The position numbers and the translations under genes are program-made. Positions 1 through 10,908 of a stretch of DNA of 64,000 nucleotides are shown piece after piece. The notes beneath the pieces are model-generated. The model was not told where the DNA came from and did not search any database. It saw only the letters and a program-made list of their open reading frames with translations. Origin of the DNA: Aphrocallistes beatrix (Eukaryota > Porifera > Hexactinellida > Sceptrulophora > Aphrocallistidae); NCBI GenBank assembly GCA_963281255.1, contig OY725488.1, positions 5,169,925 to 5,233,924 on the forward strand. Direction: 5' to 3'. Numbering within the stretch: the first letter of the stretch is position 1; each line of letters begins with the position of its first letter.

Positions 1-870
1 TATGAATTATATTTCCCAATTGGTTCAAAATATTCGGGGTTAGAGGCCTCAAGGTAATTTGTGAATTTTCAGTATAATTTTGCTATTTTCACCAAAATCT
101 GTTGGAATATATCTAATTCATCAGTATAAATGCCCATGGATGCTTTTATTTATCGTTAATATCTCATTTTACATCGTTCTTAACATTAAAACTTCAAATC
201 CCTATATCTCGGGACTTTAAAATTCCAAAATTGACCGTCTTTCAAAAATTTTAACTCAAAATTGCATTGAGTTAGAGGTTTGAAAATTTCAGGAGTTGCT
301 CCATATCATTAGGCGATGAGTGTAGGACTACTCGATTTTCGATATCTTATAAATTTGTGATTTTATTGCTGATTTCCAAAGAAAATCGGGCTTTTTTCGC
401 CGTTTTTTGGCAATTTTTTTCAAACCCCTATAAAATTAACAATTGTGGTTATTTTAACTTTCTTTTGGTCCTATGCGATAGCGAATTTGATAGACTATAT
501 ATGAATAAATTTTCGAAGCATTTGATCCAAACATGTGTTTCAAAAAAATCACACAGTGGAGGAGGGCTTACCATTAAGATGTGCTAGGGAAAAACGAAAA
601 AAAAAGACTTTGAGACGCTGTAACTCAAAAACTAGAAATGCGAACCAAAAACTGTTTAGCATGTCTCAATATTTTTTAATTGCACTACCTGCCCACGCTT
701 AACATATTATATATCTCTATTCTTGATATATGCCTATGGACCTATGGATTTTTCACGGGCGGTATCTTTAATTAGATCGGAATCTGATCTTGCATTAGTT
801 CGACAGAATTATGGCCTTACTCCAAAATGTGAATTATAAACTATTATTGTCCAGAGAAGATTTGAAGATA
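1..870. other. AT-rich stretch without recognised gene
   Basis: I see no gene or clear repeat here. Open frames are short, AT-rich and match no family I know. Confidence 0.5.
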
Positions 871-1055
871 CAGTGGAACCCCGCATAACGGTCACCTCAG
901 AATTGCGGTCCCGATATTCCAGGAACTTCCCGTAGGACTTCGGAAAGACATAACATTGATGTATTTCATAATTACGGCCACCCCCGCTATTCCGAATTCC
1001 AATCATTTGTTTTAGAACGAAACCATATTTTTAACCTCGGAATTACGGCCAATTA
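871..1055. repeat. Diverged Tigger/pogo-like repeat fragment
   Basis: The segment starts with CAGTGGAACCCCGCATAACG and carries repeated phrases of the type 'aattacggcc' and 'ggtcacc', typical of terminal regions of Tigger/pogo-class elements. A related fragment lies at about 2241-2330. No transposase and no second terminus could be placed, so the class is an inference. Confidence 0.35.
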
Positions 1056-1063
1056 CCTTAAAC

Positions 1064-1391
1064 CAGTGATTCTCAAAGTGGGCCGTAGAGCCCCCCAGGG
1101 GGCGCAGAAAGGTTGTTGGGGGGGCGATATGTTAGCAATACATCTACGATATTTGAACCTCAATGTGTATTCCAGAATATTGATGGTCAATCTTTGAAAC
1201 AAATTTCAACATTCACTGTAGTTGTTAGAGCTAGACAGTACAATAATCACACTCTCAATGGTTTCCCGTGACTAATTATTACAATAATTACACTGTTGAA
1301 GGCTTACGGATCATGAATAAGGGGAGGGGGCGGTGTCGACAGTAAAATCCTGATTAGGGGGCGGTGTGCTAAATTAGTTTGAGAAACACTG
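1064..1391. mobile_element. hAT-type MITE, 328 bp, 8-bp target duplication
   Basis: The termini are inverted: CAGTGATTCTCAAAGT at the left and AGTTTGAGAAACACTG at the right. The element is bracketed by a perfect 8-bp direct repeat CCTTAAAC (1056-1063 and 1392-1399). An 8-bp duplication plus CAGTG-type ends is the signature of hAT transposons. The interior has G-rich tracts and no transposase frame, so it is non-autonomous. Confidence 0.85.
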
Positions 1392-1485
1392 CCTTAAACA
1401 ATAGGAAATCATGATTACACATTTGAAAACGAAAACATTAGTGACAATAAAATAACAATACATTGTACAAGTAACCCCTATAAAT

Positions 1486-1719
1486 GGGCATGCCTAATTT
1501 CCGGGACGGGACGGGACCATCCCAGAATATCTAGGTACCTAATTTCCGGGACGGGACGAGTCAAGATGCCTAATCTCCGGGACGGGACAGAGAAGGTACC
1601 TAATTTCCGGGACGGGTTAAGATGCCTAATTTCCGGGACGGAATCCCGTCCCGTCCCGAAAATTAGGTATCTAGATTTTCCGGGACGGTCCCGTCCCGTC
1701 CCGGAAATTAGGCATGCCC
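1486..1719. mobile_element. GC-rich palindromic MITE (family X, copy 1)
   Basis: Both ends are GGGCATGCCTAATTTCCGGG in inverted orientation. The interior is several direct and inverted copies of a 'taatttccgggacggg' unit, so single strands would fold almost completely. Copy 2 (48759-48906) has a perfect 8-bp target duplication, which points to hAT. Here the flanks do not match, and the right end abuts a fragment of palindrome family P, so the right side was probably rearranged. Confidence 0.75.
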
Positions 1720-1765
1720 ATAGCCTACTGTATATAAGGCCTACCATCTAATGTACCAGGGATGC
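1717..1765. repeat. Terminal fragment of palindrome family P
   Basis: The sequence beginning CCATAGCCTACTGTATATAA and running to 'gggatgcggtag' matches the outer end of the long palindromes at 14937-16430, 50145-51240 and 55058-56132. Only about 50 bp remain. Confidence 0.6.
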
Positions 1766-1899
1766 GGTAGAGGACGGGAAATTAAAATTCTAAGAATGTG
1801 TATATTAACCAATTAGGCCATTAAATAACTAAGTCATAGTCTGTTTTCCATTATTCTCTACTCTAATAAGAGTTAATATTTTATTTTGAACATATTTAA

Positions 1900-2004
1900 C
1901 CCTACTTGGACTTGGGGTACAAAGTATAAATAGAAAAATCCCACTTTCATTTTCACTTTCAATTAACTTTCACTTTCACTTCAACATTCCGAGTCCAAGT
2001 AGGG
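1900..2004. mobile_element. piggyBac-like MITE with TTAA target duplication
   Basis: The 105-bp element has inverted ends CCCTACTTGGACTTGG and CCGAGTCCAAGTAGGG. It is flanked on both sides by TTAA (1896-1899 and 2005-2008), the obligate piggyBac target. The middle holds short 'actttca' repeats and no coding capacity. Confidence 0.7.
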
Positions 2005-2008
2005 TTAA

Positions 2009-3030
2009 TTAATGAATGACTAAGAACAACATGTATCATATTACATAATAGAAAGGTTAATTAAAACGGCAATAAAAAAGGTCTTCACAATGCTTTTCTT
2101 CTTGAAGATAAATTAACGCAAAGGCACATCAGGAGTAATCCTAATTAGATGCGTATTTTAGCATGTAATTTAGTAGTAGTATGTTCTAATTGGTATATTA
2201 AGGTTAATGTTAATGAAATATGGTTTCTTTCAAAAAGTTTCAGAATTACGGCCACCCAGAAATTAGGGTCAAATTTATCGGTCCCAACGGTGACCGTAAT
2301 TCCGGAGTTCCATGGTATTCTTGTGTTATCTTGACGTGTTGTCCTAACCGCGATGTTTCGTGGATTACAATAAGTATCATTCATATTGATAAAATTATCT
2401 AACAAACTTGAAATAAATTTACCAAAATTCGATTCCTAAAATATCAAGGAAGAGGCCGTATAATGAAAGTTTCCTGAATTTTGTTTTTCGTTTCTAATAA
2501 AAAATGATATTCAAATTCCACAATGTGTTATCTGCTTTAAAACATTGACCAACGAGTCTGGATTTCAGTATTTAGATATATAATTTTCTTAAGTAAAATG
2601 TCTCCTCAATACGGGGTAATAGGCATAGGCGGCGGATCCACGGGGGCTACGGGGGCTATATCCCCCCTGAAGTTTTATCTTGGCATCCATCTACTTAATA
2701 TTAAGAAAGGGATTTTATGATAACCTGACGAATAATCCTTTCAATAATTCTTATTTTCAATTGATTAATTATCGTCATGCAACATGTCCAACCAATGTAA
2801 AATTACAACTTTCGTCGCCAAAAGAATTCTCATTCAAAACGGTATTATTACGCAAGAAAATTCGTTTTCAGATACTACGTATTCGATTATGGTCTGGAGT
2901 TTGATCCCTAAAGTCCCTTACCGATTCGATATAAAACTAATACAAATAAACATATTATACAAATTCGTCGTCAAAACGTTCAATATATTCCCCCTTCAAC
3001 TTTCTGCACCGATCCCATCTCTCTGGCAAT
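2009..3030. other. No gene recognised
   Basis: Apart from the small Tigger-like fragment near 2241-2330 and a G-rich hAT-like end near 2628-2665 ('cataggcggcggatcc'), I see nothing I can name. Short open frames here look like chance. Confidence 0.4.
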
Positions 3031-3936
3031 TTATCTATGCGGCGAAGAAATCTGGGGGGTACCTCTGACCCAGTGATTTACCGCCCGCTCCAAGTCTTTA
3101 AATTCGCTAAATCTTTTGCCACGCAGCGGTTTTTTAATTTCTCCGAATAGCCAATGATCGCTCGGTGCTAGGTCTGGGCTATAAGGTGAGTGTGGAAGGC
3201 ATTCAAAGCCTAAGCGCCGAATAGCGTCATTTGTTCTACTACTGACATGGGGCCTCGCGTTATCATGTTGCAGCAGAATGCCACGGGTGAGTTTGCCACG
3301 CCTCTCTCGCTTTATCACTTCCCTCAATTCTTCTAGTTCCCTTACGTAGTAGTCACTATTGATGGTACTTTTCAAGGGAAGCCAGTCGATTGACAATATA
3401 CCCTTTCTGTCCCAAAATACTGTGGCCATACGTTTGCCTGCCGATGGAGCACACTTTACCTTGATAGGGACGGCCTCATGCTTCCTTTTCCACTGATTAC
3501 TTTGGAATTTACTTTCTGGTTCATAGTAATGGAACCACGATTCATCCCCGTGACTATGTGATCTAAGAAGTCTTTCTCACTACGCCATGATTTAAGTAAA
3601 TCACGACCACATTTCACTCTCTCCCGCTTTTGTTCTTCTGATCAAAGTTTCGGCACCCATCTTGCCACAACCCTTGTCATTTCTAGTTCATCCCTGATAA
3701 TCCTATGAATGGTTGATTTTGGGAACCCAGTCCTCTCCTCTAACTGCCTGACAGTAGCACGTCTATCCTCATCCAGTACTCTCTCTATCGACTCAATGTT
3801 AGTGCGGATGCTTGATGATTTTGGGCGGCCTGTACGGAGATAGTCCTCAACGGTGTCACAGCCATCTTCAAATCGCTCAATCCATTTATAAATAGTTGGC
3901 CTGGAAGGGCACACAGGTGTAAATTCTTTACGAAAA
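3031..3936 (-). pseudogene. mariner transposase pseudogene (D,D34D type)
   Basis: This is a transposase of the Tc1/mariner family, which cuts and pastes DNA at TA sites. Reading down the minus strand: a helix-turn-helix region with TIYKWIERFEDG and STIHRIIRDEL, then WVPKL, then the catalytic core. First Asp block: GDESWFHYYEPE (about 3500-3550). Second: HDNARPH (about 3255-3275). Third: YSPDLAPSD, exactly 34 residues after the second Asp. It is dead: a TGA stop follows WVPKL (3642-3644), and a one-base loss in the G run at about 3546-3549 breaks the frame just before the first catalytic Asp. The first residues are missing and no terminal repeats were found. The three other mariners in the window belong to a different subgroup (APCD or SPCD in the third block). 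Confidence 0.85.
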
Positions 3937-4557
3937 AAATGAAAAAATTATCAACGCAAAAGAGTGAGTGTACTGGCTAATACAATGTTCTATACATAAG
4001 AAACCGCGAGTTATTACCCTCTGTGACGTCAAGAAAAAAAATATTTTCAAATCTAATTTCTGACATATTTTCTTCGTATACAGTAATACAGCTAAGCCGA
4101 AAAAGGTTAATTCATACTCAAACATTGTGTTTTGGAGTTTATTTTATCGCTATTCTTTACTGCATCAATTTCTGGAAAGATTTATCAAATCTAACTAACC
4201 ATTCCAGAGATAAGCCTTGTTATTTATGGATGTCGGACGCTTTTGAACTCCCCCCTCTCAATTTTTTGAAATTCCAAATATCACAGGAATAGTTTGAGAC
4301 TAGTATTCGAGTGTGACGTTATAACTCTTTTTCCATAAATGGCAATATTGAACACCTATATATATTTATATGTATATCATAGACATGGATGGATACCGTA
4401 CTGCTGTTAACAACAATCAGAAAATACATGCTGTTACTCATCATCATTAATTAATACGTCATCATTTCGAAAGACTTTGCTGTATTGTTATACTAATAAA
4501 TCTAATATATTTCTGGCTAATTCAAGAGCAGTATGTTAGTGCTAATTGTCTATTAAA
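3937..4557. other. No gene recognised
   Basis: AT-rich sequence between the mariner relic and the RAG1-like gene. Nothing recognisable on either strand. Confidence 0.4.
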
Positions 4558-6805
4558 TCAATCTGAATCGCTTATCTCTGAATTTTCAGAATCAGTTATC
4601 CAATTGTGCAGTTCTACTCTCTCTTCATCCACCTCAATCGATTCGTTGTCGATTTCAATTTCCTCAATATCTTTTTCTAACTCTCCTGTGCTTGATCTTA
4701 CAGCTTTATCCCACTTTAGGTTATAATTGTATGTGACCATACAATCAACAAGACGCTGTGGGTAGAGAGAATTATCTGCTCGAGTCTTAAAGCGAAGATC
4801 CCATACCCTTTGTAATCGAGAATGGAGCATTTCTCCACTTTGCTCTGAACTAATAGCAGCTCCTGCATCAGCAATACTTTCATAATTGTTGAAATATTCC
4901 TCATAATGGTCTGAAAGGATATGTGACTTCAGAGACCATGATAAGCCTGTATCATGCCAAGCCTTGAGAAAATTTCTGATGCTGTCCTGCCATCCTTGCT
5001 TTCTTACATTGCCTAGGCACTTCTCTTTCACATGCTTCAATGCAATTAACGCATTAACGAGTTTCATTGACTTCTTTGGGAATTGAATATCTTCCAAATT
5101 GTCCAAGAGTCTTGAGCATGAATTGCCCTCTAGTGTACCATTCCAATAATCTGATCTGAATACCTTATACTTGTACAGTGCTGCACAATGAAGTTTGTAG
5201 AGGTTACGTTCTCTTCGCTTCGATGAACTCTCATCAGGCCTGGCACCACTGTATAATTTGTTTACCAAGCCCAAAAGAATATGTAATGGAGCAAGAGCAA
5301 TTTTTTCCATTACTGACTCTGACCAGCTGATAATCGGTTCATTGACGACATTATTATTTTTATTGTAGAGATCTTTCATCATTTCTTCCCGCTTCATGGA
5401 TTCGGCAGGTATACTGGTACATAAAGTACCATTACGCCATAAACAAAAAGGACAGGGAAAGTTACTTGAAGCTTGCTGAATTCCAACAAGCAGAGCTGCT
5501 ACTTTGAAATCACAAGCAATTTGGATAGGAAAATCGGATGTGAATAATCTAGTTATTGATGGATAAGTAAACAATTGTTTCAAATTGTGATAGTTCTCAG
5601 GACCCTTTCCCATGGCAATGACAAAGTTAGTCAGGACACTATGAGGAGTGGAGAAATACAAGCTACCAGGCTTCATCGATATAATATTAATAGACATTTT
5701 TAAGAAATATTTCCCTCCATCGATTTGTAACTTTAAACGAGATATTCGATTCAACTGATTGTGTGTGATAATATTTAAAAGGCGTTCGTTGTCTGTGCAA
5801 AAACCAAATGGTGTCGGCTCTGGTGAAATACTCATATTTCCAGGACATATTGGAAGAGTAACTGGAGCAAAAATATTTCCAAAGACTGACCATTTTTCAT
5901 CCCAAGCCCCCTTGATTCCACCAGTAGGAAACATAATTCCTTCTCGTCGTAGAATTCGACCTAATTCCCAGTAAGAATGCTTGCCAAGTCCTAGATGGCC
6001 CAACCTCTGAAAATCTCGAACAGCTTCAACGCTCAAACTTTTATGGACACTTTCTCTACCTTCATACCCAACTGTAGATACGACAATTTTGTTGTTGGAA
6101 TCGTAAGGATGGTTCAAACTAATTGGAAACTGAGATTTGTCTTCTAGCACTAGTCTGTCTTTAATATGTTTTGCTGCAATTGAACTTGTGAAACCTCGAG
6201 CTTCTACTCTCCGCAAAAAGTGCACCTGCTTTTGAAGACTTTTGGGGATGTAACATAGTGCTTTTACAAAATTTCTCTGAGTGATTTTCCATATATCTCC
6301 CACATTTGCTACACATGGGTTTACATGGTGACTGTTCTAAAGGTCTGTTGCATGAAAAAATGCCCCCACCATGGATATTCATGTAATATGGGGGGGGGGG
6401 CAAAATTTCATGGAGTTAGCGTGAAAAATTGCCCCCCCCATGAAAAAATGCCCCCACCATGGATATTCTTGAGTTTAACACTAAATATTGCTGATACTAT
6501 TTATATACGATACATTGTTATTACTTCACACGACTAGTTTGTTGATTTGCAGTGCTTTAGTAAACGAATAGAAGCCAAATAGCATTCAAAATGTTTTGTA
6601 TAAGCATTGGCATACTTTAGAATATCCATGGTGGGGGGCATTTTTTCACGGGTGGGCAATTTTTCACGCTAACTCCATGAAATTTTGCCCCCCCCCCCCA
6701 TATTACATGAATATCCATGGTGGGGGCATTTTTTCATGCAACAGGTCTACCAGGTCTAGGGGTTTGATTTTTATACTTGACCATGTAATTACTGAGAGAA
6801 GATGC
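4558..6805 (-). pseudogene. RAG1/Transib-like transposase-derived gene, copy 1 (interrupted)
   Basis: Minus-strand gene with a long open core (4558-6303, 581 codons, entered by frame rather than by an ATG: the first codon of the open frame is GTG). Visible blocks, in order: a zinc knuckle CSKCGR...FCK (about 6250-6320, in another frame, so at least one frameshift lies near 6230); AVRDFQRLGHLGLGKHSYWE and GAWDEKWSVFG; LQIDGGKYFLKMS, a candidate first catalytic Asp; a second zinc knuckle CPFCLW; ALAPLHILLGLVN; and ISSEQSGEMLHSRLQ, which sits where RAG1/Transib have their catalytic Glu. The C-terminus is acidic. Order and spacing resemble the RAG1 core. The assignment is by eye and the family is multicopy. 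A 396-bp palindromic element (6347-6742) splits the N-terminal part. Upstream, the frame fuses with the truncated end of copy 2 near 6800. Confidence 0.6.
6347..6742. mobile_element. Palindromic MITE inserted in the RAG1-like gene
   Basis: The inverted ends run from GTTGCATGAAAAAATGCC at the left to the mirror image ending CATTTTTTCATGCAAC at the right. Each arm is about 120 bp and holds poly-C/G tracts and 'ccatggatatt' phrases. The direct repeat AGGTCT lies on both sides (6341-6346 and 6743-6748). Removing the element and one AGGTCT restores the reading seen in copy 2 at about 7540-7560 (GRPLEQSP). The superfamily is not assigned; a 6-bp duplication is unusual. Confidence 0.75.
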
Positions 6806-7900
6806 GTTGAAGTTTTCTGAATTTTCGGATGCGTGACCCATCGCGATTACAAAGTTTGAAAGAACGCTATTAGGATTTGCTATATACAGACTATTCGGAA
6901 GCATTGAAACTATATTGACAGACAGCTTGAGGAATTGTTTACCGCCATCCAGTTGTACTTTAAAGCCTCGAGATTCTATTCGATTGTTTATATGTGATTA
7001 CATTCAATAATCTTCAACATCGGTAGAAATTCCAATTGGAACCAGTTCAAAGTTTTGTGTTTCTGAACGGACCATTTTGATGGATACTGAAGTAAATATT
7101 TCTCCAAATATTGACCATTTTTCGTCCCATGCTCCTTTTATTCCCTCCGTGGGAAAATGAATTCCTTCTTTGCGAAGAATTCTACCCAGCTCGAAATACG
7201 ACTCTTTCCCCAAACCAAGGTGACCTAACTTCTGCATATCTCGAACTGCCTCTCTGCTTAAAACGTGATTACTAATATTCTGTTTTGTACTCTTATACGG
7301 AATTGTAGCCACAGTTAATTGATTATTCGAATCGAATGGATGATGTAATTATAGGGCGTTAAATGGAGTAATAAGGCTATTGTCACTAACTGAACCTTCG
7401 AGACTACTTACCAGGAAGTTAGTAGTGAGATTTTCAGTGTATCCACGAGATTCGGGCGTTTCATATCTCGTTTGCAAAAGTCGATATCATGGACATCAGT
7501 AGACATTCCACACTTGCTGCACATTAGTCTGACAGGAGATTGTTCTAAAGGCCTACCAGGATTAGGACCTTGAGTCTTGAGTTTTGAGAGATGATTATTC
7601 ATGGAGGACGAGTATATTTTGCATATATGGCATCGATCTGTAGGGACACAAAGAATCGCCTTACGAGTAATGTTATATCTAAGTCTGATAACCAAGATCT
7701 ACAACTACAACAAAATACCTTTGGCTTAAAGAGATCAATTATTTCACCGCGAAGATCTATGTCAATCACCAGATTAGTAGGAGGCTGTCGCAAATTTTTC
7801 TTAGGTAAATCTTTTGGCGATAGGCGGACATAACAAAAACGGCATACTTTGTACAGTGAATCCACATGGTAATCATCCCAAATATTCAAGAGATTATCTG
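6806..7900 (-). pseudogene. RAG1-like transposase-derived gene, copy 2, with RAG1-type N-terminal zinc domain
   Basis: A second copy, upstream of copy 1 on the same strand. Its N-terminus (7895 down to about 7600) reads YKVCRFC, then an Ile-Asp-Ile segment, then KPKVFCCSCRSWL, then in another frame DRCHICKIY, then RPLEQSP and CSKCGM. The pattern CxxC, I-D-V/I, H/K-P-x-x-F-C-x-x-C-x-S, C-x-I-C is that of the RAG1 N-terminal region, as also carried by the N-RAG-TP transposons described in molluscs. The core continues with AVRDMQKLGHLGLGKESYFE, GAWDEKWSIFG and LDGGKQFLKLS, then stops after FVIAMG, where it joins copy 1. Frameshifts or stops lie near 7690, 7410 and 7350 and before 7004, so it is a pseudogene. 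The first visible codon of the N-terminal frame is TTG; no ATG was found. Confidence 0.6.
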
Positions 7901-8776
7901 GTACCGTATTAATAATGAAGAAGACATGTTACTGGAAAATGAATGAAGAATTAAATTTTTGTGACACTTATATAGAAATGGTATGAATATGGTTCCTACA
8001 TAATAACAATAGATTAGTAAGACAGCCAAATAGCATGCAATGAAGAAGTCTTAAATTCACACTCATATTTGTATTTTTATGTTACGAGTATCAGAATATA
8101 ATTTTATGGTTAGTATTAGAATACAGATGTACTAGTATCAGCCAATCATTGGCTAAGCACTAGTATACTATAACATAGCGTTGCCCAACGGTTAATTACT
8201 TAAACTCATTATTTCAATAAAATCAAGAGTTTTAGAACATGGGTATAGAGAATTGTCAATACTCTGACTGACAGAGAATAAATTTGGCTTTATCCAATAA
8301 ATATGTATTTTTAGTTTAAATTAATGCAAAATATAATCAAACAAAGAAGATATTTGCTCCAAAATAGTGTATTTCAAATCTGTGAATGGTAATATATATT
8401 TCCAGGACAACGAAATATTTTTTCCTGACAGGCGGACTATTTTTGCAAAAAAAATTCCTATTCCATATTGTCCAAAATAGCGAGTATAAATACTCATCTA
8501 TGTTGGGAATTTTTCCCATTTTATCTTCCAAATATTACACCTGTGACCGCGTTTCTCTTTCACGAGCTCATCTAGGTTTGGTGTGATGAACAAAATCGCT
8601 AGTCGGAGGGAGGAATCCAGATGACCATCTTTCTCTAAGATCGTTGAATCGATTTTAGAAATTATTAGCAAGTACATCAAGATGATTCTCGTATCGTTTA
8701 TGAAAGTTTGCAGGTGGCATTTGAAACTTATTAACAAACGAACTCATCGTCTAGGAGTGTATCAATTTACCTTCCT
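7901..8776. other. No gene recognised
   Basis: AT-rich, with a few short frames of no recognisable family. No terminal repeats for the RAG1-like copies could be identified here or below 4558. Confidence 0.4.
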
Positions 8777-9150
8777 TCATCTGGTTCCTGAAGACGCACA
8801 TTCTTCAAGAACAGTAATTAGTTGATCACATCCTTGCAGTCTGGTATTTAATGTGTTCAGATGTTGAGTGATGTCCACTAAAAATGCAAGATCCAATTGC
8901 CAATCTCTGTAAGACATTAATTCTGTAACCAGATCACCTCTTTTTGATTTCAAATTAGGCATTTCTCCTTCAAAAATATTTCTCAGCACGCAGTTTAAAG
9001 AAGTGTTCCAGTACTTCCCTCCGCTGAGCCAGCGGACTTCACAATGGTAAAGAAGGTCTCTATACTCTGTGTCGAGTTCTTCCAAGAATGCTTGAAATTG
9101 TCGATGCGTCAATCCCTTTGATCGAATTTCGTTTACAATCCAATTTTCCT
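8777..9150 (-). pseudogene. hAT transposase fragment (GTF2IRD2/ZBED-like)
   Basis: The minus-strand frame contains GLTHRQFQAFLEELD, DLLYHCEVRWLSGGK and QLDLAFLVDITQHLNTLN, followed by LQGCDQLITVL. This is the middle of the transposase domain found in the ZBED / GTF2IRD2 lineage of hAT proteins. The BED finger, the catalytic start and the C-terminal dimerisation region are absent, and the upstream frame is broken near 9150. It is a relic of about 120 codons. Confidence 0.75.
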
Positions 9151-9573
9151 GTCAATTGTACATTCTCGACCGTCGAGCACTGTCTGCTAATACCTGATTA
9201 ATATTTTATTTAAGGACCCAACATTATTTGGAAACACCGCATTTTTAGTCGATAGATTCCACATGGTCAACTATAAATCCATGTATCTTATTCAATGAAA
9301 TCAATTCAATCTGAATGAGAGAAATAGATTAATTCACAAGTCTGCGAACAGATATTCTCCGTTTTAGAAGGATCTCTGCTCAAATAGCTTATATGAGGAT
9401 TAAAAAATGTATTTTTATACAATATATTTTTAAGTTATTCTGAAGTAGCGCCTGCATTTGTTGGAATTTCGATGTTGTCATTTGTTAGAATTTGTGATGT
9501 GTTGCCATCTTTAGCTTATAATTGGCGCTGTTTATATAGATGTGCTGTATAAGGAATAAAATTTTCATTAGTA
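9151..9573. other. No gene recognised
   Basis: Sequence between the hAT fragment and the mariner element. Nothing identified. Confidence 0.4.
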
Positions 9574-10908
9574 CTACGGGCATTCAATAAGTAGTCGTTA
9601 TCATAGTATACTTTCCCCAAAACAAGTAATATAATTAATATCAATGCTGCAATTTCTCGAACTACTCTCCTTGATGCTGTATAACTAGTATTAGCCTCTT
9701 AATCCAATCAAAAAAACTTTTTTGAACTCTTCACGTGGTATACCTTTCATATACTGAAAAATCGCCGATCCGAGGTGAGGCCGACTTTCGAATTTCCTCC
9801 CTGACAGGTGTTTCTTCAGCTTAGGGAAGAGCCAAAAGTCGCATGGAGCGAGGTCTGGTGATTAGGGAGGAGGATCTAGCTCTACAACTCTCAGACTTTC
9901 CAACTTTCCCTTACCAGCTTGGTCTAGTGGGGTCGGGCATTATCATGCAATAATCTCAATCCTCGAGTTCCAGTCCTTGGCCGTCGATTGTGGTAGAATT
10001 TCTCAACCTCAGATAGGTACTCATTTAAGTAAAATGATCCAGTAATAGTATTATTATTGAGGACACAATCTGGCACACTGGACCATAAGAATCAAAAAAT
10101 ATGCAGTACATAACCTTGGGGTTCCGGAAGTCATGTCGAGGGATCATTGGTGGGTCCTGGCCATTAGCTACCCATACTTTGTTAGCTTCCTTTGACAAAG
10201 GCTCGCTATAACGCACCCAAGTCTTATCACCAATCCCGATCTCGAATAGACTCCTGGAGTCGATTCTATCGAAGTCAGAAAGCAACTTTTGAGCACATTG
10301 AACCCTCTTAGTTTTCTGGGCCTGTGTTAGTGCATGCGGGACCCACCGAGCGCAGATTTTCCTAAATTGCAAATTGTCATGCACAATGGTATGAGCGGTT
10401 CCCGTTGAGACCCCAACTGCATTAGCTATCTCCACCAATAAATATGAGGGTCTTCATCAAGTAATTCGGAAACCTCGAGGATAAATTTGTCACTGGCGCC
10501 GGAAATCGGCCTCCCTGCTCTTGGCTTATCTTCTTTCGACTCTCTTCCCTCACGAAAACGTCGGGTCCAGTCAACTATCATGGAATATGGGAGAGTTCTA
10601 TCATAATAAACCTCAATCAAATCCTTGTGGATGTCGGTCGAAGAAACTTAGAGCAGTGTACGAATCTTTACATAGGCTCGCTGCTCAGTTTTGAAATCTG
10701 CACTCTCGGAAGCCATAATAAATGCCAGTATATAAAACTGCCAAACTAATAATAGCCACAGTATAAAAACCAAAGCTCAGAATTGAAGAAGTAAAGTATC
10801 ATTTGAAGGAGCATCGGTAGGGTTACATTAGATATGCTAACCCAATCCTGAATCAAATGAAACAACCAAGATATATCGCAATAACGACTACTTATTGAAC
10901 GCCCGTAG
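9574..10908 (-). mobile_element. mariner element with both ends and TA duplication, 1335 bp
   Basis: The left end CTACGGGCATTCAATAAGTA (9574 on) is mirrored by the right end closing at 10908. TA flanks both sides (9572-9573, 10909-10910). The length of 1.33 kb is normal for mariner, so this is a whole copy. It carries the dead transposase gene described separately. Confidence 0.9.
9640..10716 (-). pseudogene. mariner transposase pseudogene (D,D34D)
   Basis: An ATG at 10716 begins MASESADFKTEQRAY. Then come the DNA-binding half (YSMIVDWTRRFREGRES, RAGRP, GVSTGTAHTIVHDNL, CARWVPHAL), the first Asp block (IGDKTWVRYSEP), the second (LLHDNARPH, about 9935-9960) and SPDLAPCDFWLFPKLKKHL, ending near EEFKK. 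Defects: a stop after the first 22 codons, a frameshift near 10438 between DPHI and VEIANAV, an in-frame stop after NARPH, and further shifts. It is inactive, although the ends are intact. It has the same subgroup look as the copies at 43.7 and 61.3 kb. Confidence 0.85.

Noticed and set aside
4558-6303. A 581-residue protein starting with Met at 6303
   Set aside because: The codon at 6303 is GTG. Homology continues upstream in another frame, so this is the open part of a frameshifted gene.
8158-8180. CACTAGTATACTATAAC as a RAG/Transib-type terminal heptamer for the RAG1-like gene
   Set aside because: The only comparable sequence on the other side (about 4530) points the wrong way, and no 5-bp duplication could be found.
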